Positions 8,065 through 17,834 are shown, numbered from the stretch's first letter. The stretch is DNA of 64,000 nucleotides from Nocardioides bizhenqiangii (GCF_034661235.1 NZ_CP141059.1:1116001-1180000), one strand, 5' to 3'. The notes: generated by a model not told the origin, from the letters alone. Made by a program: numbers and translations.

Positions 8065-9575
8065 CGGTTGACCAGCTCCTCGGTGTCCTTGGTGGTGCCT
8101 TCGGATGCGGCAGGGGGCCGGCGCAGCGCGTTGACGACGATCGCCACCAGCAGCAGCGCCATCACGACGTAGACCACGACCGCGATCGGCTCGCCCCACA
8201 GGGTGCTCACCTCGCCCTGCGAGAGCGCGAGCGCCTGCGTGAGCTGGTACTCCAGCTTCGGGCCGAGGATGACGGCCACGATGAGGGGCAGCACCGGCAG
8301 GCCGAACCGTCGCATCGCCAGGCCGAGCGCGCCGAACACGAGCAGCAGGGCGACGTCGAACGCCTGGAAGTTGACCGTGTAGGCGCCGAGCGTGGCGAAG
8401 AACAGGATGCCCGCGTAGAGGTAGGGCCGGGGGATCTGCAGGACCTTCGCCCACAGCGGCGCCATCGGCAGGTTGATGACCAGCAGCAGGAGGTTGGCGA
8501 CGACGAGGCTGGCGAGCAGGGCCCAGACCAGGTCGGGCTCGTTCTCCAGCAGCAGCGGCCCGGGCTGGATGCCGAAGCTCGTGATCGCGACCAGGATGAT
8601 CGCGGCCGTCGCGGTGGTGGGCAGCCCGAGGGTGAGGAGCGGGAGGAGCGTGCCAGCGGCGGACGCGTTGTTGGCGGCCTCCGGCCCCGCGACGCCCTCG
8701 ATGGCCCCCTTGCCGAACTCCTCCGGGTGCTTGGTCAGCTTCTTCTCCGCGGCGTACGAGAGGAACGTCGGGACCTCGGCGCCGCCGGCCGGCAGCGCGC
8801 CGAACGGGAATCCGAGCGCCGTCCCGCGCAGCCACGGCTTCCAGGAGCGACCCCAGTCGGCCTTACTCATCCACGGCTGTCCGACCGGGATGATCTCGAG
8901 CGGCTTGCGGCGCAGGTGCGCCGCCACCCAGAGCGCCTCGCCGATGGCGAAGATCGCGACGGCGACCACGACGATGTCGATGCCGTCGGCGAGCAGCGGT
9001 TGCCCGAACGTGAGCCGTGCCTGGCCGGTCTCCGTGCCGATCAGCCCGATGGCGAGGCCCAGGAACAGGGAGATGAAGCCGCGCAGCTTCGACGTACCGA
9101 GCACGGTGCTCACCGCGAACAGCGCGAGCAGCATGATGGCGAAGTACGACGGAGCGCCGAGCTTGACGACGACGTCGGCGATCGTGGGGACGAGCACCCA
9201 CAGCAGCACGGTGCCGATGGTGCCGGCCACGAACGACCCGATGGCTGCGGTGGCCAGCGCCTGGGCGGCGCGCCCCTTCTTCGCCATCTTGTTGCCCTCG
9301 ATGGCGGTGACCACCGACGAGGACTCACCGGGAGTGTTGAGCAGGATCGACGTGGTCGACCCGCCGTACATCCCGCCGTAGTAGATACCGGCGAACATGA
9401 TGATCGCGCTGTCCGGGCCCATGGTGAGGGCGACCGGGAGCAGCAGGGCGAGGGTCATGGCAGGCCCGATGCCGGGCAGCACGCCGACGGCGGTGCCGAG
9501 CAGCACGCCGATCGTGGCGAACAGCAGGTTCTCGGGGGTCAGGGCGGTCTGGAAGCCCTCCAGCAGCAGGTCCAT
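8061..9575 (-). CDS. tctA: Tripartite tricarboxylate transporter large membrane subunit TctA
   Basis: 504 residues with about 12 membrane spans. The DUF112/TctA signatures are explicit: [20 protein letters not shown] near the N-terminus, then [20 protein letters not shown] and the repeat-like [20 protein letters not shown] with [11 protein letters not shown]. TctA is the channel-forming subunit of a secondary, binding-protein-dependent importer of citrate or similar carboxylates. ATG 9575 overlaps the tctB stop by one base (TGATG), fixing the start. Substrate could be citrate, tartrate, an aromatic acid or another carboxylate. Confidence 0.95.
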   Translation of the reverse strand: MDLLLEGFQTALTPENLLFATIGVLLGTAVGVLPGIGPAMTLALLLPVALTMGPDSAIIMFAGIYYGGMYGGSTTSILLNTPGESSSVVTAIEGNKMAKKGRAAQALATAAIGSFVAGTIGTVLLWVLVPTIADVVVKLGAPSYFAIMLLALFAVSTVLGTSKLRGFISLFLGLAIGLIGTETGQARLTFGQPLLADGIDIVVVAVAIFAIGEALWVAAHLRRKPLEIIPVGQPWMSKADWGRSWKPWLRGTALGFPFGALPAGGAEVPTFLSYAAEKKLTKHPEEFGKGAIEGVAGPEAANNASAAGTLLPLLTLGLPTTATAAIILVAITSFGIQPGPLLLENEPDLVWALLASLVVANLLLLVINLPMAPLWAKVLQIPRPYLYAGILFFATLGAYTVNFQAFDVALLLVFGALGLAMRRFGLPVLPLIVAVILGPKLEYQLTQALALSQGEVSTLWGEPIAVVVYVVMALLLVAIVVNALRRPPAASEGTTKDTEELVNR

Positions 9576-10099
9576 CAGAGCACTCCGTCCAGGACGCCGG
9601 CGGGGATCGGGATCCCGAGGACCACGTAGAAGAAGTACCAGCTGCCGACCGAGAGCGCGGTCCCGATGGCGGCGTCGCGCACGTGGGACCGGCTGCCGAG
9701 GACGCCGGCGCACCCCACGAAGAGCAGCGCACCGGTGATCGCCCAGCCGAGCCAGTCGATCAGCACGACGTTGACGACGAGGACCGCCACCAGCAGGCCG
9801 ACGGTGCGGAGGTCGGTGCCCTGGGTGAGGTCGATGTCCTCGCCCTCCTCGGCCTCGGGGAGGTCGCCACGTGCGGTGGCGACCGCGAGCAGCGCACCGA
9901 GCGCGACGAGGACGGCCCCGACGACGTAGGGGATCGCGTACGGCTGGACGGGCTGGTCGGCGAAGCCGTCCTCGAGCCCGACGGCGTCGTAGAGGACGTA
10001 GCCGCCGACCAGGACGAGGAACGCCGCGAGGCCGTACTGCGCCTTGTCGACGACCGGGCGGCTGCCCGGTTCTCTGCGTTGTGCGGTGGTGGTGCTCAT
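9575..10099 (-). CDS. tctB: Tripartite tricarboxylate transporter small membrane subunit TctB
   Basis: 174 residues, four predicted membrane spans (about 25-45, 58-78, 105-135 and 148-170) with a charged cytoplasmic loop [15 protein letters not shown] in the middle; this is the TctB pattern and length. It would pair with TctA. Start ATG 10099 overlaps the tctC stop (ATGA), and the stop overlaps the tctA start, so the three subunits are translationally coupled. Confidence 0.92.
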   Translation of the reverse strand: MSTTTAQRREPGSRPVVDKAQYGLAAFLVLVGGYVLYDAVGLEDGFADQPVQPYAIPYVVGAVLVALGALLAVATARGDLPEAEEGEDIDLTQGTDLRTVGLLVAVLVVNVVLIDWLGWAITGALLFVGCAGVLGSRSHVRDAAIGTALSVGSWYFFYVVLGIPIPAGVLDGVL

Positions 10100-11088
10100 G
10101 CCAGTCCCAGCTCCTCGAGGGTGTCTGCCACACGGGTGTCCTGCTCGACGAGGAAGTCCTCGAACTCCTCGCCGGTCGCGAAGTTGTCGGTCCAGCCGTT
10201 GCTCTCGAGCGCGTCCTGCCACTCGTCCGTCTCGTGCATCTCGGTGAACAGGTCGACGAGGTACTCGCGCTGCTCGTCGGAGATCCCCGGGGGCGCGAGC
10301 ACGCCGCGCCAGTTGGTGAAGACCAGGTCGACCCCTTCCTCGGTCAGGGTCGGAGCCTCGACGTCGTCGAGCCGCTCGTCACCGGAGACCGCGAGCACCC
10401 GGAGCGTGCCGTCCTCGATCTGGCCCTCGAACTCCCCGAGCCCGGACATGCCGACGTCGACCTTCTCGCCGAGCAGGGCGGTCGTCAGCGGACCGCCGCC
10501 GTCGTACGAGATGTAGTTGACGTCCCTGGGGTCGATGTCGATCTCGGCGGCCAGCTGCATGGGGAACAGGTGATCCGGGCCGCCGGGGCTCGAACCGCCG
10601 CCGATCGAAACCGAACCGGGATCCTTCTGCCACGCCTCGATCAGGTCGTCGACGGTCTCGAACGGCGAGTCGGCGGGCACCAGGATGCCCTCCTGCTCCT
10701 CGACCAGCCGGGCGATCGGGGTCATCTCCCGGGGTGTCGCCTCGGACTTGTTGGTGTAGACGGCGCCCACGACTCCGAGCCCCATCACCATCACCAGGTC
10801 GTCGGCGCCCTCCTCGTTCAGGAGACGCTGCATCGCCACTGTGCCGCTGGCGCCGAGGACGTTCGTGATCTCGAACCGGCCGGTGAGCTCGTTGTCCTCC
10901 AGGGCCTTGGCAGCGGCGCGACCGGTGAGGTCGTAGCCGCCGCCCGGGCTGTTGGGGATCATCATTCGCAGCCGGCGGTTGTTCGGGTCGTCCGAGCCGC
11001 GGGTGACCCCGCAACCACTGGCGACGACGACGAGGGCCAGCGCGGTGACGAGCACGACCAGGACGCGGCGGGCGCGACTCGGGTGCAT
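10096..11088 (-). CDS. tctC: Tripartite tricarboxylate transporter substrate-binding lipoprotein TctC
   Basis: 330 residues starting with a lipoprotein signal (basic MHPSRARR, hydrophobic run, lipobox VASGC near residue 26) and continuing with the Bug/TctC fold: [37 protein letters not shown], then [21 protein letters not shown] and the C-terminal hinge helices. Most bacterial TctC proteins are periplasmic; lipid anchoring is the Gram-positive solution. It is the first gene of the operon and divergent from a CitA-type sensor kinase gene, which suggests carboxylate-induced expression. Confidence 0.95.
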   Translation of the reverse strand: MHPSRARRVLVVLVTALALVVVASGCGVTRGSDDPNNRRLRMMIPNSPGGGYDLTGRAAAKALEDNELTGRFEITNVLGASGTVAMQRLLNEEGADDLVMVMGLGVVGAVYTNKSEATPREMTPIARLVEEQEGILVPADSPFETVDDLIEAWQKDPGSVSIGGGSSPGGPDHLFPMQLAAEIDIDPRDVNYISYDGGGPLTTALLGEKVDVGMSGLGEFEGQIEDGTLRVLAVSGDERLDDVEAPTLTEEGVDLVFTNWRGVLAPPGISDEQREYLVDLFTEMHETDEWQDALESNGWTDNFATGEEFEDFLVEQDTRVADTLEELGLA

Positions 11089-11121
11089 GGAGAACCTCCA
11101 GGGGACTTTCGAGAACGTGGT

Positions 11122-11137
11122 CGTGACAGGCGTCACG
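11122..11137. promoter_or_regulatory. Inverted repeat in the tctC / sensor-kinase divergent region
   Basis: CGTGAC and GTCACG are perfect 6-bp arms around AGGC, 34-49 bp upstream of tctC. It is a good candidate operator for the CitB-type response regulator encoded nearby. No binding data can be inferred from sequence alone. Confidence 0.5.
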
Positions 11138-11182
11138 CTCGATCCGTGCCAGCATGTCTGCAGCCTGTGGCGGCCGTCACTC

Positions 11183-11194
11183 TTGCGAACGCAA
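11183..11194. promoter_or_regulatory. Second palindrome, just before the sensor-kinase ribosome site
   Basis: TTGCGAACGCAA is a 12-bp palindrome (5-bp arms around AA) ending one base before the AGGAGG ribosome site of the kinase gene. A protein bound here would block transcription or translation of the two-component operon, so autoregulation is plausible. Confidence 0.4.
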
Positions 11195-11200
11195 AGGAGG
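11195..11200 (+). promoter_or_regulatory. Strong ribosome binding site deciding the kinase start
   Basis: AGGAGG at 11195-11200 lies 11 bases before GTG 11212, but 23 before ATG 11224 and only 2 before GTG 11203. The spacing favours GTG 11212. Confidence 0.55.
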
Positions 11201-11211
11201 TTGTGGACGTT

Positions 11212-12882
11212 GTGGTCGCAGCGATGAGCAGTCTCCGGAGCCGGATCGGCTGGCGGCGGGGCGAGCTCACCCTGGCCGCGAAGGTGCTGCTGCTGCAGCT
11301 GGCGGTGATCGCCTTCCTGCTGATCGCGGTCGGAGTGCTCAGCATCCGGCAGTCCAACGCCGACTTCGCCGACGACCAGGGCGCCCAGATGCGCTCGGTG
11401 GCCGAGTACGTCGCCACCCTGCCCGGCGTCCGCGGTCAGCTGCAGAGCGTGGCGGACGGCGAGGCCCCGGCCAGCACCAACCCGCAGCTGCTGGCGCCGT
11501 ACGTCGAACAAGGCGTCAGCCTCTCCAGCGCGACCGACGTCATGGTGGTGTCCCTGGACGGGGTCGTGCTGGCGGCGACCGACCCGAGCCGGGTCGGTGA
11601 CCAGGCGGACCTCGGCGACAGCGACGGGCTCGAGGGCCGGGGCTGGACCGGTGACGTCGAGCCCGACGGCGAGCGGGCCGTGGCTCACCACGCGCCGATC
11701 CTCTCCGAGGTGGACGGCTCGTTGCTCGGCATCGTCGCGGCCGAGCAGACCTATCCGTCGGTGGCCGACCAGGTCGCCACAGCGGCTCCGGACCTCGCGC
11801 TCTTCCTCGGCCTCGGCGCGCTCCTGGGCCTTGCCGGGACCTGGGTGGTGTCGCGGATGGTGCGCCGTTCGACGCGCGGGCTGGGCACCACCGAGCTGGC
11901 CAACCTCGCCGACCACCGCGAGGCGCTGCTGCACGCGATCCGGGAGGGCGTCGTGGGCGTCGGCACCGACGGCCGGGTGACGGTCATGAACGACGCTGCC
12001 CGCGCGACCCTCGGTCTCGAGCACGACCCCGACCCGGTGGGCCGCCCGGTCGCGGACCTCGGCCTGGACCCGCACGTGGTCGCATTGCTGACCGGTCAGG
12101 GCGACGACATCCACGACGCGTTGGCGCTGGTGGGCACGCGTGCGGTCGTCTTCAACCGCGGGAGCGCGTCGACCGGCGGACGCGGGATCGGCACCGTCAC
12201 CACCCTGCGCGACCGCACCGAGCTGGTGTCGCTGCAGAACCAGCTGAGCTCCAACCTCTCCATCACCGACACCCTGCGGGCGCAGACCCACGAGTTCGAC
12301 AACCGGCTGCACACGATCTCCGGACTGGTCCAGCTGGAGGAGTACGACGAGGTCGCCGCGCTCGTCGGCACCCTGACCCGCCACCGCGCCGACGTGAGCG
12401 AGCGCGTCTCGAAGCGACTGCTCGACCCGGCCGTGGCCGCCCTCGTCATCGCCAAGGACGCCGTGGCCGACGAGCGCGGCGTCACGCTCGAGCTCGACCC
12501 CGGCTCGCGGCTCCCCGCGCTCCCGCCCGACGAGGTCGCCGACCTGACGACGGTGCTGGGCAACCTGGTCGACAACGCGGTCGACGCCGCTGCCGGGTCG
12601 GAGGATCCGCTCGTCGAGCTGTGGATCCTGGCCGACGGCGACACGGTGCACGTCCGGGTGCGCGACAACGGGCCCGGCGTGCCGGAGGACCTGCGGGACG
12701 CGATCTTCGTCCGAGGGTTCTCGACCAAGCCCGAGGTGCTCGGCGGCCGCGGGATCGGACTGCCGCTGGTGCGCCTGATCTGCGCCCAGCGAGGCGGCTC
12801 CGTGACCGTCGACGCGGCCGACACGGGTGGCGCGGAGTTCCTGGTGACGATGCCGATCAACCGCCAGGATGGCGAGCCATGA
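11212..12882 (+). CDS. CitA/DcuS-type sensor histidine kinase
   Basis: About 556 residues. A membrane span at 30-50 and another around 200-220 frame an extracytoplasmic Cache/PAS-like sensor (with DDQGAQMRSVAEYVATLPGV as in CitA and DcuS). Then come a cytoplasmic PAS (HAIREGVVGVGTDGRVTVMN), the phosphoacceptor LRAQTHEFDNRLHTISGLVQ, which is specific to the CitA/DpiB family, and a HATPase with NLVDNAVDAA, DNGPGVP and GRGIGLPLV. It is divergent from the tct operon and overlaps its response regulator (ATGA). CitA/DcuS relatives sense citrate or C4-dicarboxylates, so it probably senses the Tct substrate. Confidence 0.93.
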   Translation: MVAAMSSLRSRIGWRRGELTLAAKVLLLQLAVIAFLLIAVGVLSIRQSNADFADDQGAQMRSVAEYVATLPGVRGQLQSVADGEAPASTNPQLLAPYVEQGVSLSSATDVMVVSLDGVVLAATDPSRVGDQADLGDSDGLEGRGWTGDVEPDGERAVAHHAPILSEVDGSLLGIVAAEQTYPSVADQVATAAPDLALFLGLGALLGLAGTWVVSRMVRRSTRGLGTTELANLADHREALLHAIREGVVGVGTDGRVTVMNDAARATLGLEHDPDPVGRPVADLGLDPHVVALLTGQGDDIHDALALVGTRAVVFNRGSASTGGRGIGTVTTLRDRTELVSLQNQLSSNLSITDTLRAQTHEFDNRLHTISGLVQLEEYDEVAALVGTLTRHRADVSERVSKRLLDPAVAALVIAKDAVADERGVTLELDPGSRLPALPPDEVADLTTVLGNLVDNAVDAAAGSEDPLVELWILADGDTVHVRVRDNGPGVPEDLRDAIFVRGFSTKPEVLGGRGIGLPLVRLICAQRGGSVTVDAADTGGAEFLVTMPINRQDGEP

Positions 12883-13568
12883 TCCGGGTGCTGGTCGTCG
12901 ACGACGACTTCATGGTCGCGCGGATCCACACCGCGTTCGTCGAGCGCACCGAGGGGTTCGAGGTCGTCGGCACCGCCCGCACCGGCGCGGAGGCGCTCGA
13001 CCTGGCGGCCTCGCTCGCGCCCGACCTGGTGCTGCTCGACGTCCACCTCCCCGACACGTCCGGTCTCGACGTGCTCGAGCAGCTCCGCGCCCAAGGGCGC
13101 GGCGTCGCGGTGGTGATGGTGACCGCCGAGCGGGGCGCGGCGGCGGTCCGGGCCGCGCTGCACGGCGGGGCCATGCAGTACCTGGTCAAGCCGTTCGAGT
13201 ACGACGACCTGGCCGACCGGCTGCGCCGCGTCGCCGCCGCGCTGGCCAGCCTCCCCGAGGGGGCGGAGGGGCACGTCGACCAGGCCGCGATCGACCAGGC
13301 GTTCGGCGCCGGCCGGTCCGCGGTCGACGTACCACCGGTGCTGCCGAAGGGACTCAGCCCCGAGACCGCCGACCTCGTCCTCGCCGCCGCCCGCGCCGCC
13401 GAGGAGATCTCCGCGTCCGAGGCCGCGGAGGCGCTCGGGCTCTCGCGGGTCACCGCCCGGCGCTATCTCGAGCACTTCGTCGACACCGGCGCGGCCGAGG
13501 TGCGGCTGCAGTACGGCGGGACCGGGCGACCGGAGCGTCGCTACCGTGTCCGGGTGATGACGCGATGA
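12879..13568 (+). CDS. CitB/DpiA-type response regulator
   Basis: 229 residues. The receiver domain (1-120) has VLVVDDDFMVA, phosphoacceptor Asp in LVLLDVHLPDTSG, Thr in VMVTAERG and Lys in YLVKPFEYDDL. The C-terminal part (150-229) has a helix-turn-helix read as SASEAAEALGLSRVTARRYLEHFVD, the arrangement of CitB/DcuR regulators. ATG 12879 overlaps the kinase stop and the stop overlaps the acetyltransferase start, giving a three-gene coupled operon. Likely targets are the tct operon and its own promoter. Confidence 0.94.
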   Translation: MIRVLVVDDDFMVARIHTAFVERTEGFEVVGTARTGAEALDLAASLAPDLVLLDVHLPDTSGLDVLEQLRAQGRGVAVVMVTAERGAAAVRAALHGGAMQYLVKPFEYDDLADRLRRVAAALASLPEGAEGHVDQAAIDQAFGAGRSAVDVPPVLPKGLSPETADLVLAAARAAEEISASEAAEALGLSRVTARRYLEHFVDTGAAEVRLQYGGTGRPERRYRVRVMTR

Positions 13569-14140
13569 CCGCTGCGGGTGACGAGCGCAGCATGAAGGAG
13601 CGGATGCTCGCGGGTGACCTCTACATCACCGACGCCGAGATCCTCGCCGACCAGGTCCTGTCGCAGGACCTGATGGCGGCGTACAACGCGACCGCGCCCG
13701 GCGAGGGCGACCGTCGCCGGCAGCTGCTCGAGGAGCTGCTCGGTTCGGTGGGGGAGCAGGTCGAGATCCGACCGCCGTTCTACATCGACTACGGCTCCCG
13801 GATCACGATCGGCAGCCGTTGCTTCGCCAACTTCGGCCTGACCGCTCTCGACGTCGCACCGATCACGATCGGCGACGACGTCCAGATCGGGCCCTACGTC
13901 CAGCTGCTCACGCCGACCCACCCGGTCGACGCCGAGCAGCGGCGCGACAAGTGGGAGAGCGCCCAGCCGATCACGATCGGCGACAACGTGTGGCTCGGCG
14001 GCGGAGTGATCGTGCTGCCCGGCGTCACGATCGGCGCCGACACGGTGGTCGGTGCCGGATCCGTCGTGACCAAGGACCTGCCGGCCGGCGTCCTCGCGCT
14101 CGGCAACCCCGCGCGAGTGATCCGCTCGCTGGACGACTGA
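13565..14140 (+). CDS. Sugar O-acetyltransferase (maltose/galactoside acetyltransferase, LbH family)
   Basis: 191 residues with the N-terminal Mac domain (SMKERMLAGDLYITDAEI) followed by left-handed beta-helix hexapeptide repeats (ITIGSRCFANFGL, ITIGDDVQIGPYVQL, ITIGDNVWLGGGVIVLPGVTIG). The catalytic His lies in LLTPTHPVDAEQR. It would transfer acetyl from acetyl-CoA to a sugar hydroxyl. Translational coupling to the response regulator (ATGA) is unusual and may simply reflect gene packing; no link between sugar acetylation and carboxylate uptake is known to me. Confidence 0.93.
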   Translation: MTAAGDERSMKERMLAGDLYITDAEILADQVLSQDLMAAYNATAPGEGDRRRQLLEELLGSVGEQVEIRPPFYIDYGSRITIGSRCFANFGLTALDVAPITIGDDVQIGPYVQLLTPTHPVDAEQRRDKWESAQPITIGDNVWLGGGVIVLPGVTIGADTVVGAGSVVTKDLPAGVLALGNPARVIRSLDD

Positions 14141-14223
14141 TCTGTTCACCAATGGTTACCTCCGGTGGAGGAGGGCGGGGCGTTAGGGTCGGGACATCAG
14201 CCGACTGCGTCACCGGGAGAGCC

Positions 14224-15213
14224 ATGAGCGCGATCGACCAGGCAGACCAGGCGGACCGGGCAGACCGGGCAGACCAGAGGGCATCGACAGCCGCCGAGCG
14301 GGTGACGCTCGGCGAGGACGTACAGTCGCTGCGCGAGCGGATCGCGCTCGCGTCCTTCATCGGCCTGCCGTTCGTGGCGTTCCTGGTCGCGATCCCCGTC
14401 GCCTGGGGCGGGTGGCTCGGCTGGAGCGACGTCGTCATCACCGTCGTGATGTACGGGCTCACCCTGCACGGCGTCACCGTCGGCTACCACCGGCTCTTCA
14501 CGCACAAGTCGTTCAAGCCCAACCGCCCCGTCAAGGTCGTGCTCGCGGTCCTCGGCTCGATGGCGATCGAAGGTCCCGTCATCCGGTGGGTCGCCGACCA
14601 CCGCAAGCACCACAAGTTCTCCGACCGCGAGGGTGACCCGCACTCGCCGTGGCGCTACGGCACCTCGTTGCGCGGCCTCACCAAGGGCTTCCTGTGGGCG
14701 CACATGGGATGGCTGTTCGACGCCGAGCAGACCCCGATCGACAAGTACGCGCCCGACCTCGCCAAGGACCAGGACCTGGTCCGGATCTCCCGCATGTTCT
14801 GGATGTGGGTGATGGTCTCGATCCTGTTGCCGCCGGTCGCCGGCTTCCTGCTGACCTGGTCGTGGCAGGGCGCGGTGACGGCCTTCTTCTGGGGCACGGT
14901 GGTCCGGATCGGACTGCTCCACCACGTCACGTGGTCGATCAACTCGATCTGCCACGTCGTCGGCGAGCGGCCGTTCCGCTCACGCGACCGCTCCGGCAAC
15001 GTCTGGTGGCTCGCGATCCCGTCCGGCGGCGAGTCGTGGCACAACCTCCACCACGCCGACCCCACCAGCGCCCGGCACGGCGTGAAGCGCTGGCAGCTCG
15101 ACACCTCGGCGCGGATCATCTGGATCCTCGAGAAGCTCGGCTGGGTGCGCGAGGTGCGCTGGCCGTCGCCCGAGCGGCTGGCCGCCAAGGCCGTGCCCCC
15201 TCAGACCGGCTGA
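14224..15213 (+). CDS. Acyl-CoA / fatty-acid delta-9 desaturase, membrane di-iron type
   Basis: 329 residues with the three histidine boxes of the SCD/Ole1-like family: HRLFTH, HRKHH and HNLHH, separated by two membrane hairpins. This enzyme inserts a cis double bond in a saturated acyl chain using oxygen and an electron donor. A GGGAGA ribosome site precedes ATG 14224; TAGGGT 14183-14188 could be its -10. The N-terminus carries a low-complexity (DQA/DRA) stretch encoded by 9-bp repeats. No electron-transfer partner gene is adjacent. Confidence 0.94.
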   Translation: MSAIDQADQADRADRADQRASTAAERVTLGEDVQSLRERIALASFIGLPFVAFLVAIPVAWGGWLGWSDVVITVVMYGLTLHGVTVGYHRLFTHKSFKPNRPVKVVLAVLGSMAIEGPVIRWVADHRKHHKFSDREGDPHSPWRYGTSLRGLTKGFLWAHMGWLFDAEQTPIDKYAPDLAKDQDLVRISRMFWMWVMVSILLPPVAGFLLTWSWQGAVTAFFWGTVVRIGLLHHVTWSINSICHVVGERPFRSRDRSGNVWWLAIPSGGESWHNLHHADPTSARHGVKRWQLDTSARIIWILEKLGWVREVRWPSPERLAAKAVPPQTG

Positions 15214-15261
15214 GCGGCGTCCGAGACCTGGCCGGGTGCCGGGGGCGGTGTCCTGAACACC

Positions 15262-15267
15262 TACCCT
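15262..15267 (+). promoter_or_regulatory. -10 element giving a probable leaderless mec-cysO-cysM transcript
   Basis: TACCCT sits six bases before the GTG start of mec and there is no ribosome site. A TANNNT hexamer 6-8 bases ahead of a start codon is the usual actinobacterial leaderless promoter arrangement. Confidence 0.5.
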
Positions 15268-15273
15268 GGACCG

Positions 15274-15726
15274 GTGCTGACCATCGCCCAGGCGACGTAC
15301 GACGCCATCGTCGCCCACGCCAAGCGGGACCACCCCGTCGAGGCGTGCGGCATCGTCGCCGGCCCGGAGGGGAGCGACCGGCCGGAGCGCTTCATCGAGA
15401 TGGTGAACGCCGCCGGCAGCCCGACCTTCTACGAGTACGACTCGACCGACCTGCTCCAGCTCTACCGGGAGATGGACCAGCGCGGTGAGGAGCCGGTGGT
15501 GATCTACCACTCGCACTCCGCGACCGAGGCCTACCCGAGCGTCACCGACATCAACCTGGCCAGCGAGCCCGGCGCCCACTATGTGCTCGTCGGCACTCGC
15601 GAGCACGGGAATAACGAGGGTCCGGTGGAGTTCAGGTCCTACAGGATCGTCGACGGCCAGGTGACCGAGGAAGAGGTCGCGGTCGTCCCCACGCTCAGCG
15701 CCGAGGCCACCGAAGCCGCCGGCTGA
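15274..15726 (+). CDS. mec: CysO-cysteine peptidase Mec (JAMM/MPN+ metalloprotease)
   Basis: 150 residues, with the JAMM zinc site visible as Glu23 (HPVEACGI) and HSHSATEAYPSVTD (H-x-H-x10-D). In M. tuberculosis Mec cleaves cysteine from the CysO-cysteine adduct, the last step of the CysM route. The order mec-cysO-cysM and the 29-bp gap to cysO are the same as in the Rv1334-Rv1336 operon. Start is a GTG at 15274. Confidence 0.95.
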   Translation: MLTIAQATYDAIVAHAKRDHPVEACGIVAGPEGSDRPERFIEMVNAAGSPTFYEYDSTDLLQLYREMDQRGEEPVVIYHSHSATEAYPSVTDINLASEPGAHYVLVGTREHGNNEGPVEFRSYRIVDGQVTEEEVAVVPTLSAEATEAAG

Positions 15727-15755
15727 GCACCACCAACCGAGGAGAGCTGCACGTC

Positions 15756-16040
15756 ATGGCCATCGAGGTCCGGATCCCGACCATCCTGCGCACCTACACC
15801 GGCGGGGAGAAGGCGGTCACCGCCGAAGGTGCCAGCCTGAGCGCGCTGATCGACTCGCTCGAGTCCGACCACCCCGGCATCAAGGACCGGTTGGTCGAAG
15901 CCAAGGACGGCGCCGTCGACCTGCGCCGTTTCATCAACGTCTACGTCAACGACGAGGACGTGCGGTTCATCGGCGGTCTGGACGCCGAGATCAGCGACGG
16001 CGACCAGGTCGTCGTGCTCCCGGCTGTCGCCGGCGGATAG
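15756..16040 (+). CDS. cysO: Sulfur-carrier protein CysO (ThiS/MoaD family)
   Basis: 94 residues of ubiquitin-like fold, ending in the diagnostic Gly-Gly (LPAVAGG) whose carboxylate is converted to a thiocarboxylate. RIPTILRTYTGGEKAV and INVYVNDEDVRF are typical of CysO. It donates sulfur to the CysM-bound aminoacrylate to make a CysO-cysteine adduct. A GAGGAG ribosome site precedes ATG. The TAG stop directly abuts the cysM ATG. Confidence 0.95.
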   Translation: MAIEVRIPTILRTYTGGEKAVTAEGASLSALIDSLESDHPGIKDRLVEAKDGAVDLRRFINVYVNDEDVRFIGGLDAEISDGDQVVVLPAVAGG

Positions 16041-16991
<951 letters not shown>

Positions 16992-17020
16992 GGCGCCCGC
17001 CTGCCGGTACCGCACGCTCG

Positions 17021-17086
17021 TTTCGCACGCCGAGCTTGTCGAGGCGGTTTCGCACGCCGGTTTCGCACGCCGAGCTTGTCGAGGCG
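17021..17086 (-). repeat. Left repeat pair: two 26-bp copies in direct order
   Basis: Two identical 26-bp copies (17021-17046 and 17061-17086) with core GCCGAGCTTGTCGAGG, plus a half copy between them, giving a 40-bp period. They lie between the cysM stop and the end of the GIY-YIG gene. The core is the reverse complement of the core in the 48-bp array on the other side of that gene, so the gene sits between inverted arrays. Confidence 0.85.
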
Positions 17087-17090
17087 CAGG

Positions 17091-17387
17091 TCAGGTACGC
17101 AGGTCCGGACCGGTGCGGCACCTGGCTAGCTCTGGCAGGTCGCCGAACCGCCCCTCGACGAACGCCTTCTTCTTCGGATGGCTCCAGCCCTGAAGCTTCT
17201 TCTCCAGCAGGTAGGCGTCGCGGACGCTCGCGAACTCTGCGAACCAGATCAACCGGACCGGTCTGCGTCGGGCGGTATAGCGGGCTCCGGTGCCTTCGTT
17301 GTGCTGGACGAAGCGTCGTTCGAGGTTGAACGTGCTGCCGGTGTAGTAGGTGCCGTCGGAACATTCGAGAATGTAGAGGTAGGGCAT
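17091..17387 (-). CDS. GIY-YIG family nuclease, YhbQ/UvrC-N-like
   Basis: 98 residues making a stand-alone GIY-YIG domain. The motif appears as LYILECSDGTYYTGST (the usual GIY...YIG here reading LYIL...YYTG), followed by NLERRFVQHN with the catalytic Arg, and EKKLQGWSHPKKKAFVEG with the metal-binding Glu. Such small proteins are assumed to cut or nick DNA, but most are uncharacterised. It lies between inverted arrays of one repeat and breaks the usual actinobacterial gene order between cysM and murI. Start ATG 17387. Confidence 0.9.
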   Translation of the reverse strand: MPYLYILECSDGTYYTGSTFNLERRFVQHNEGTGARYTARRRPVRLIWFAEFASVRDAYLLEKKLQGWSHPKKKAFVEGRFGDLPELARCRTGPDLRT

Positions 17388-17471
17388 GCGCGCAGACTGC
17401 GCACGAGCCTGGACACTGGCAGGAGGACGATGAACCCGCCTGTGGAACGCGATGCCGTGTCGAAGCTTTGT

Positions 17472-17715
17472 GGACGGTAGGTGGCCGTCGCCTCGACAAG
17501 CTCGGCGTGCGGGGCTCGCGGACGGTAGGTGGCCGTCGCCTCGACAAGCTCGGCGTGCGGGGCTCGCGGACGGTAGGTGGCCGTCGCCTCGACAAGCTCG
17601 GCGTGCGGGGCTCGCGGACGGTGGGCAGGCCGTCGCCTCGACAAGCTCGGCGTGCGGGCTCGTGGACGGTGGGCAGGCTGGCGCCCCGACAGGCTCGGCG
17701 TACGAACGGGGCTCG
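17472..17715 (+). repeat. Right repeat array: four 48-bp tandem units plus a degenerate fifth
   Basis: Units start at 17472, 17520, 17568 and 17616; the first three are practically identical, the fourth has several changes, and a fifth (17664 to about 17715) has decayed to GCCCCGACAGGCTCGG. Each contains CCTCGACAAGCTCGGC. The period is a multiple of three, so several frames stay open, but the resulting 16-residue repeats show no sign of being protein. Nothing else is recognised in the surrounding 17388-17834 spacer. Confidence 0.9.
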
Positions 17716-17834
17716 GCGAACGACGCTCGGCGCGTCGGGGTTCAGTGGTGCCAGATCCCGGCCCCCACCACCTTGGTGCCGCCCGCGGGATCCCGCCGAC
17801 CAGTAGCGCCCACGCCCCGTACCCCCCGGGAAGC

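Noticed and set aside
9871..11211. N-terminal extension of the sensor kinase across the tct genes
   Set aside because: The frame is open but runs antisense to tctB and tctC and encodes low-complexity residues.
17472..17715. CRISPR array
   Set aside because: The 48-bp units follow each other with no unique spacers and no cas genes are near; it is a simple tandem repeat.
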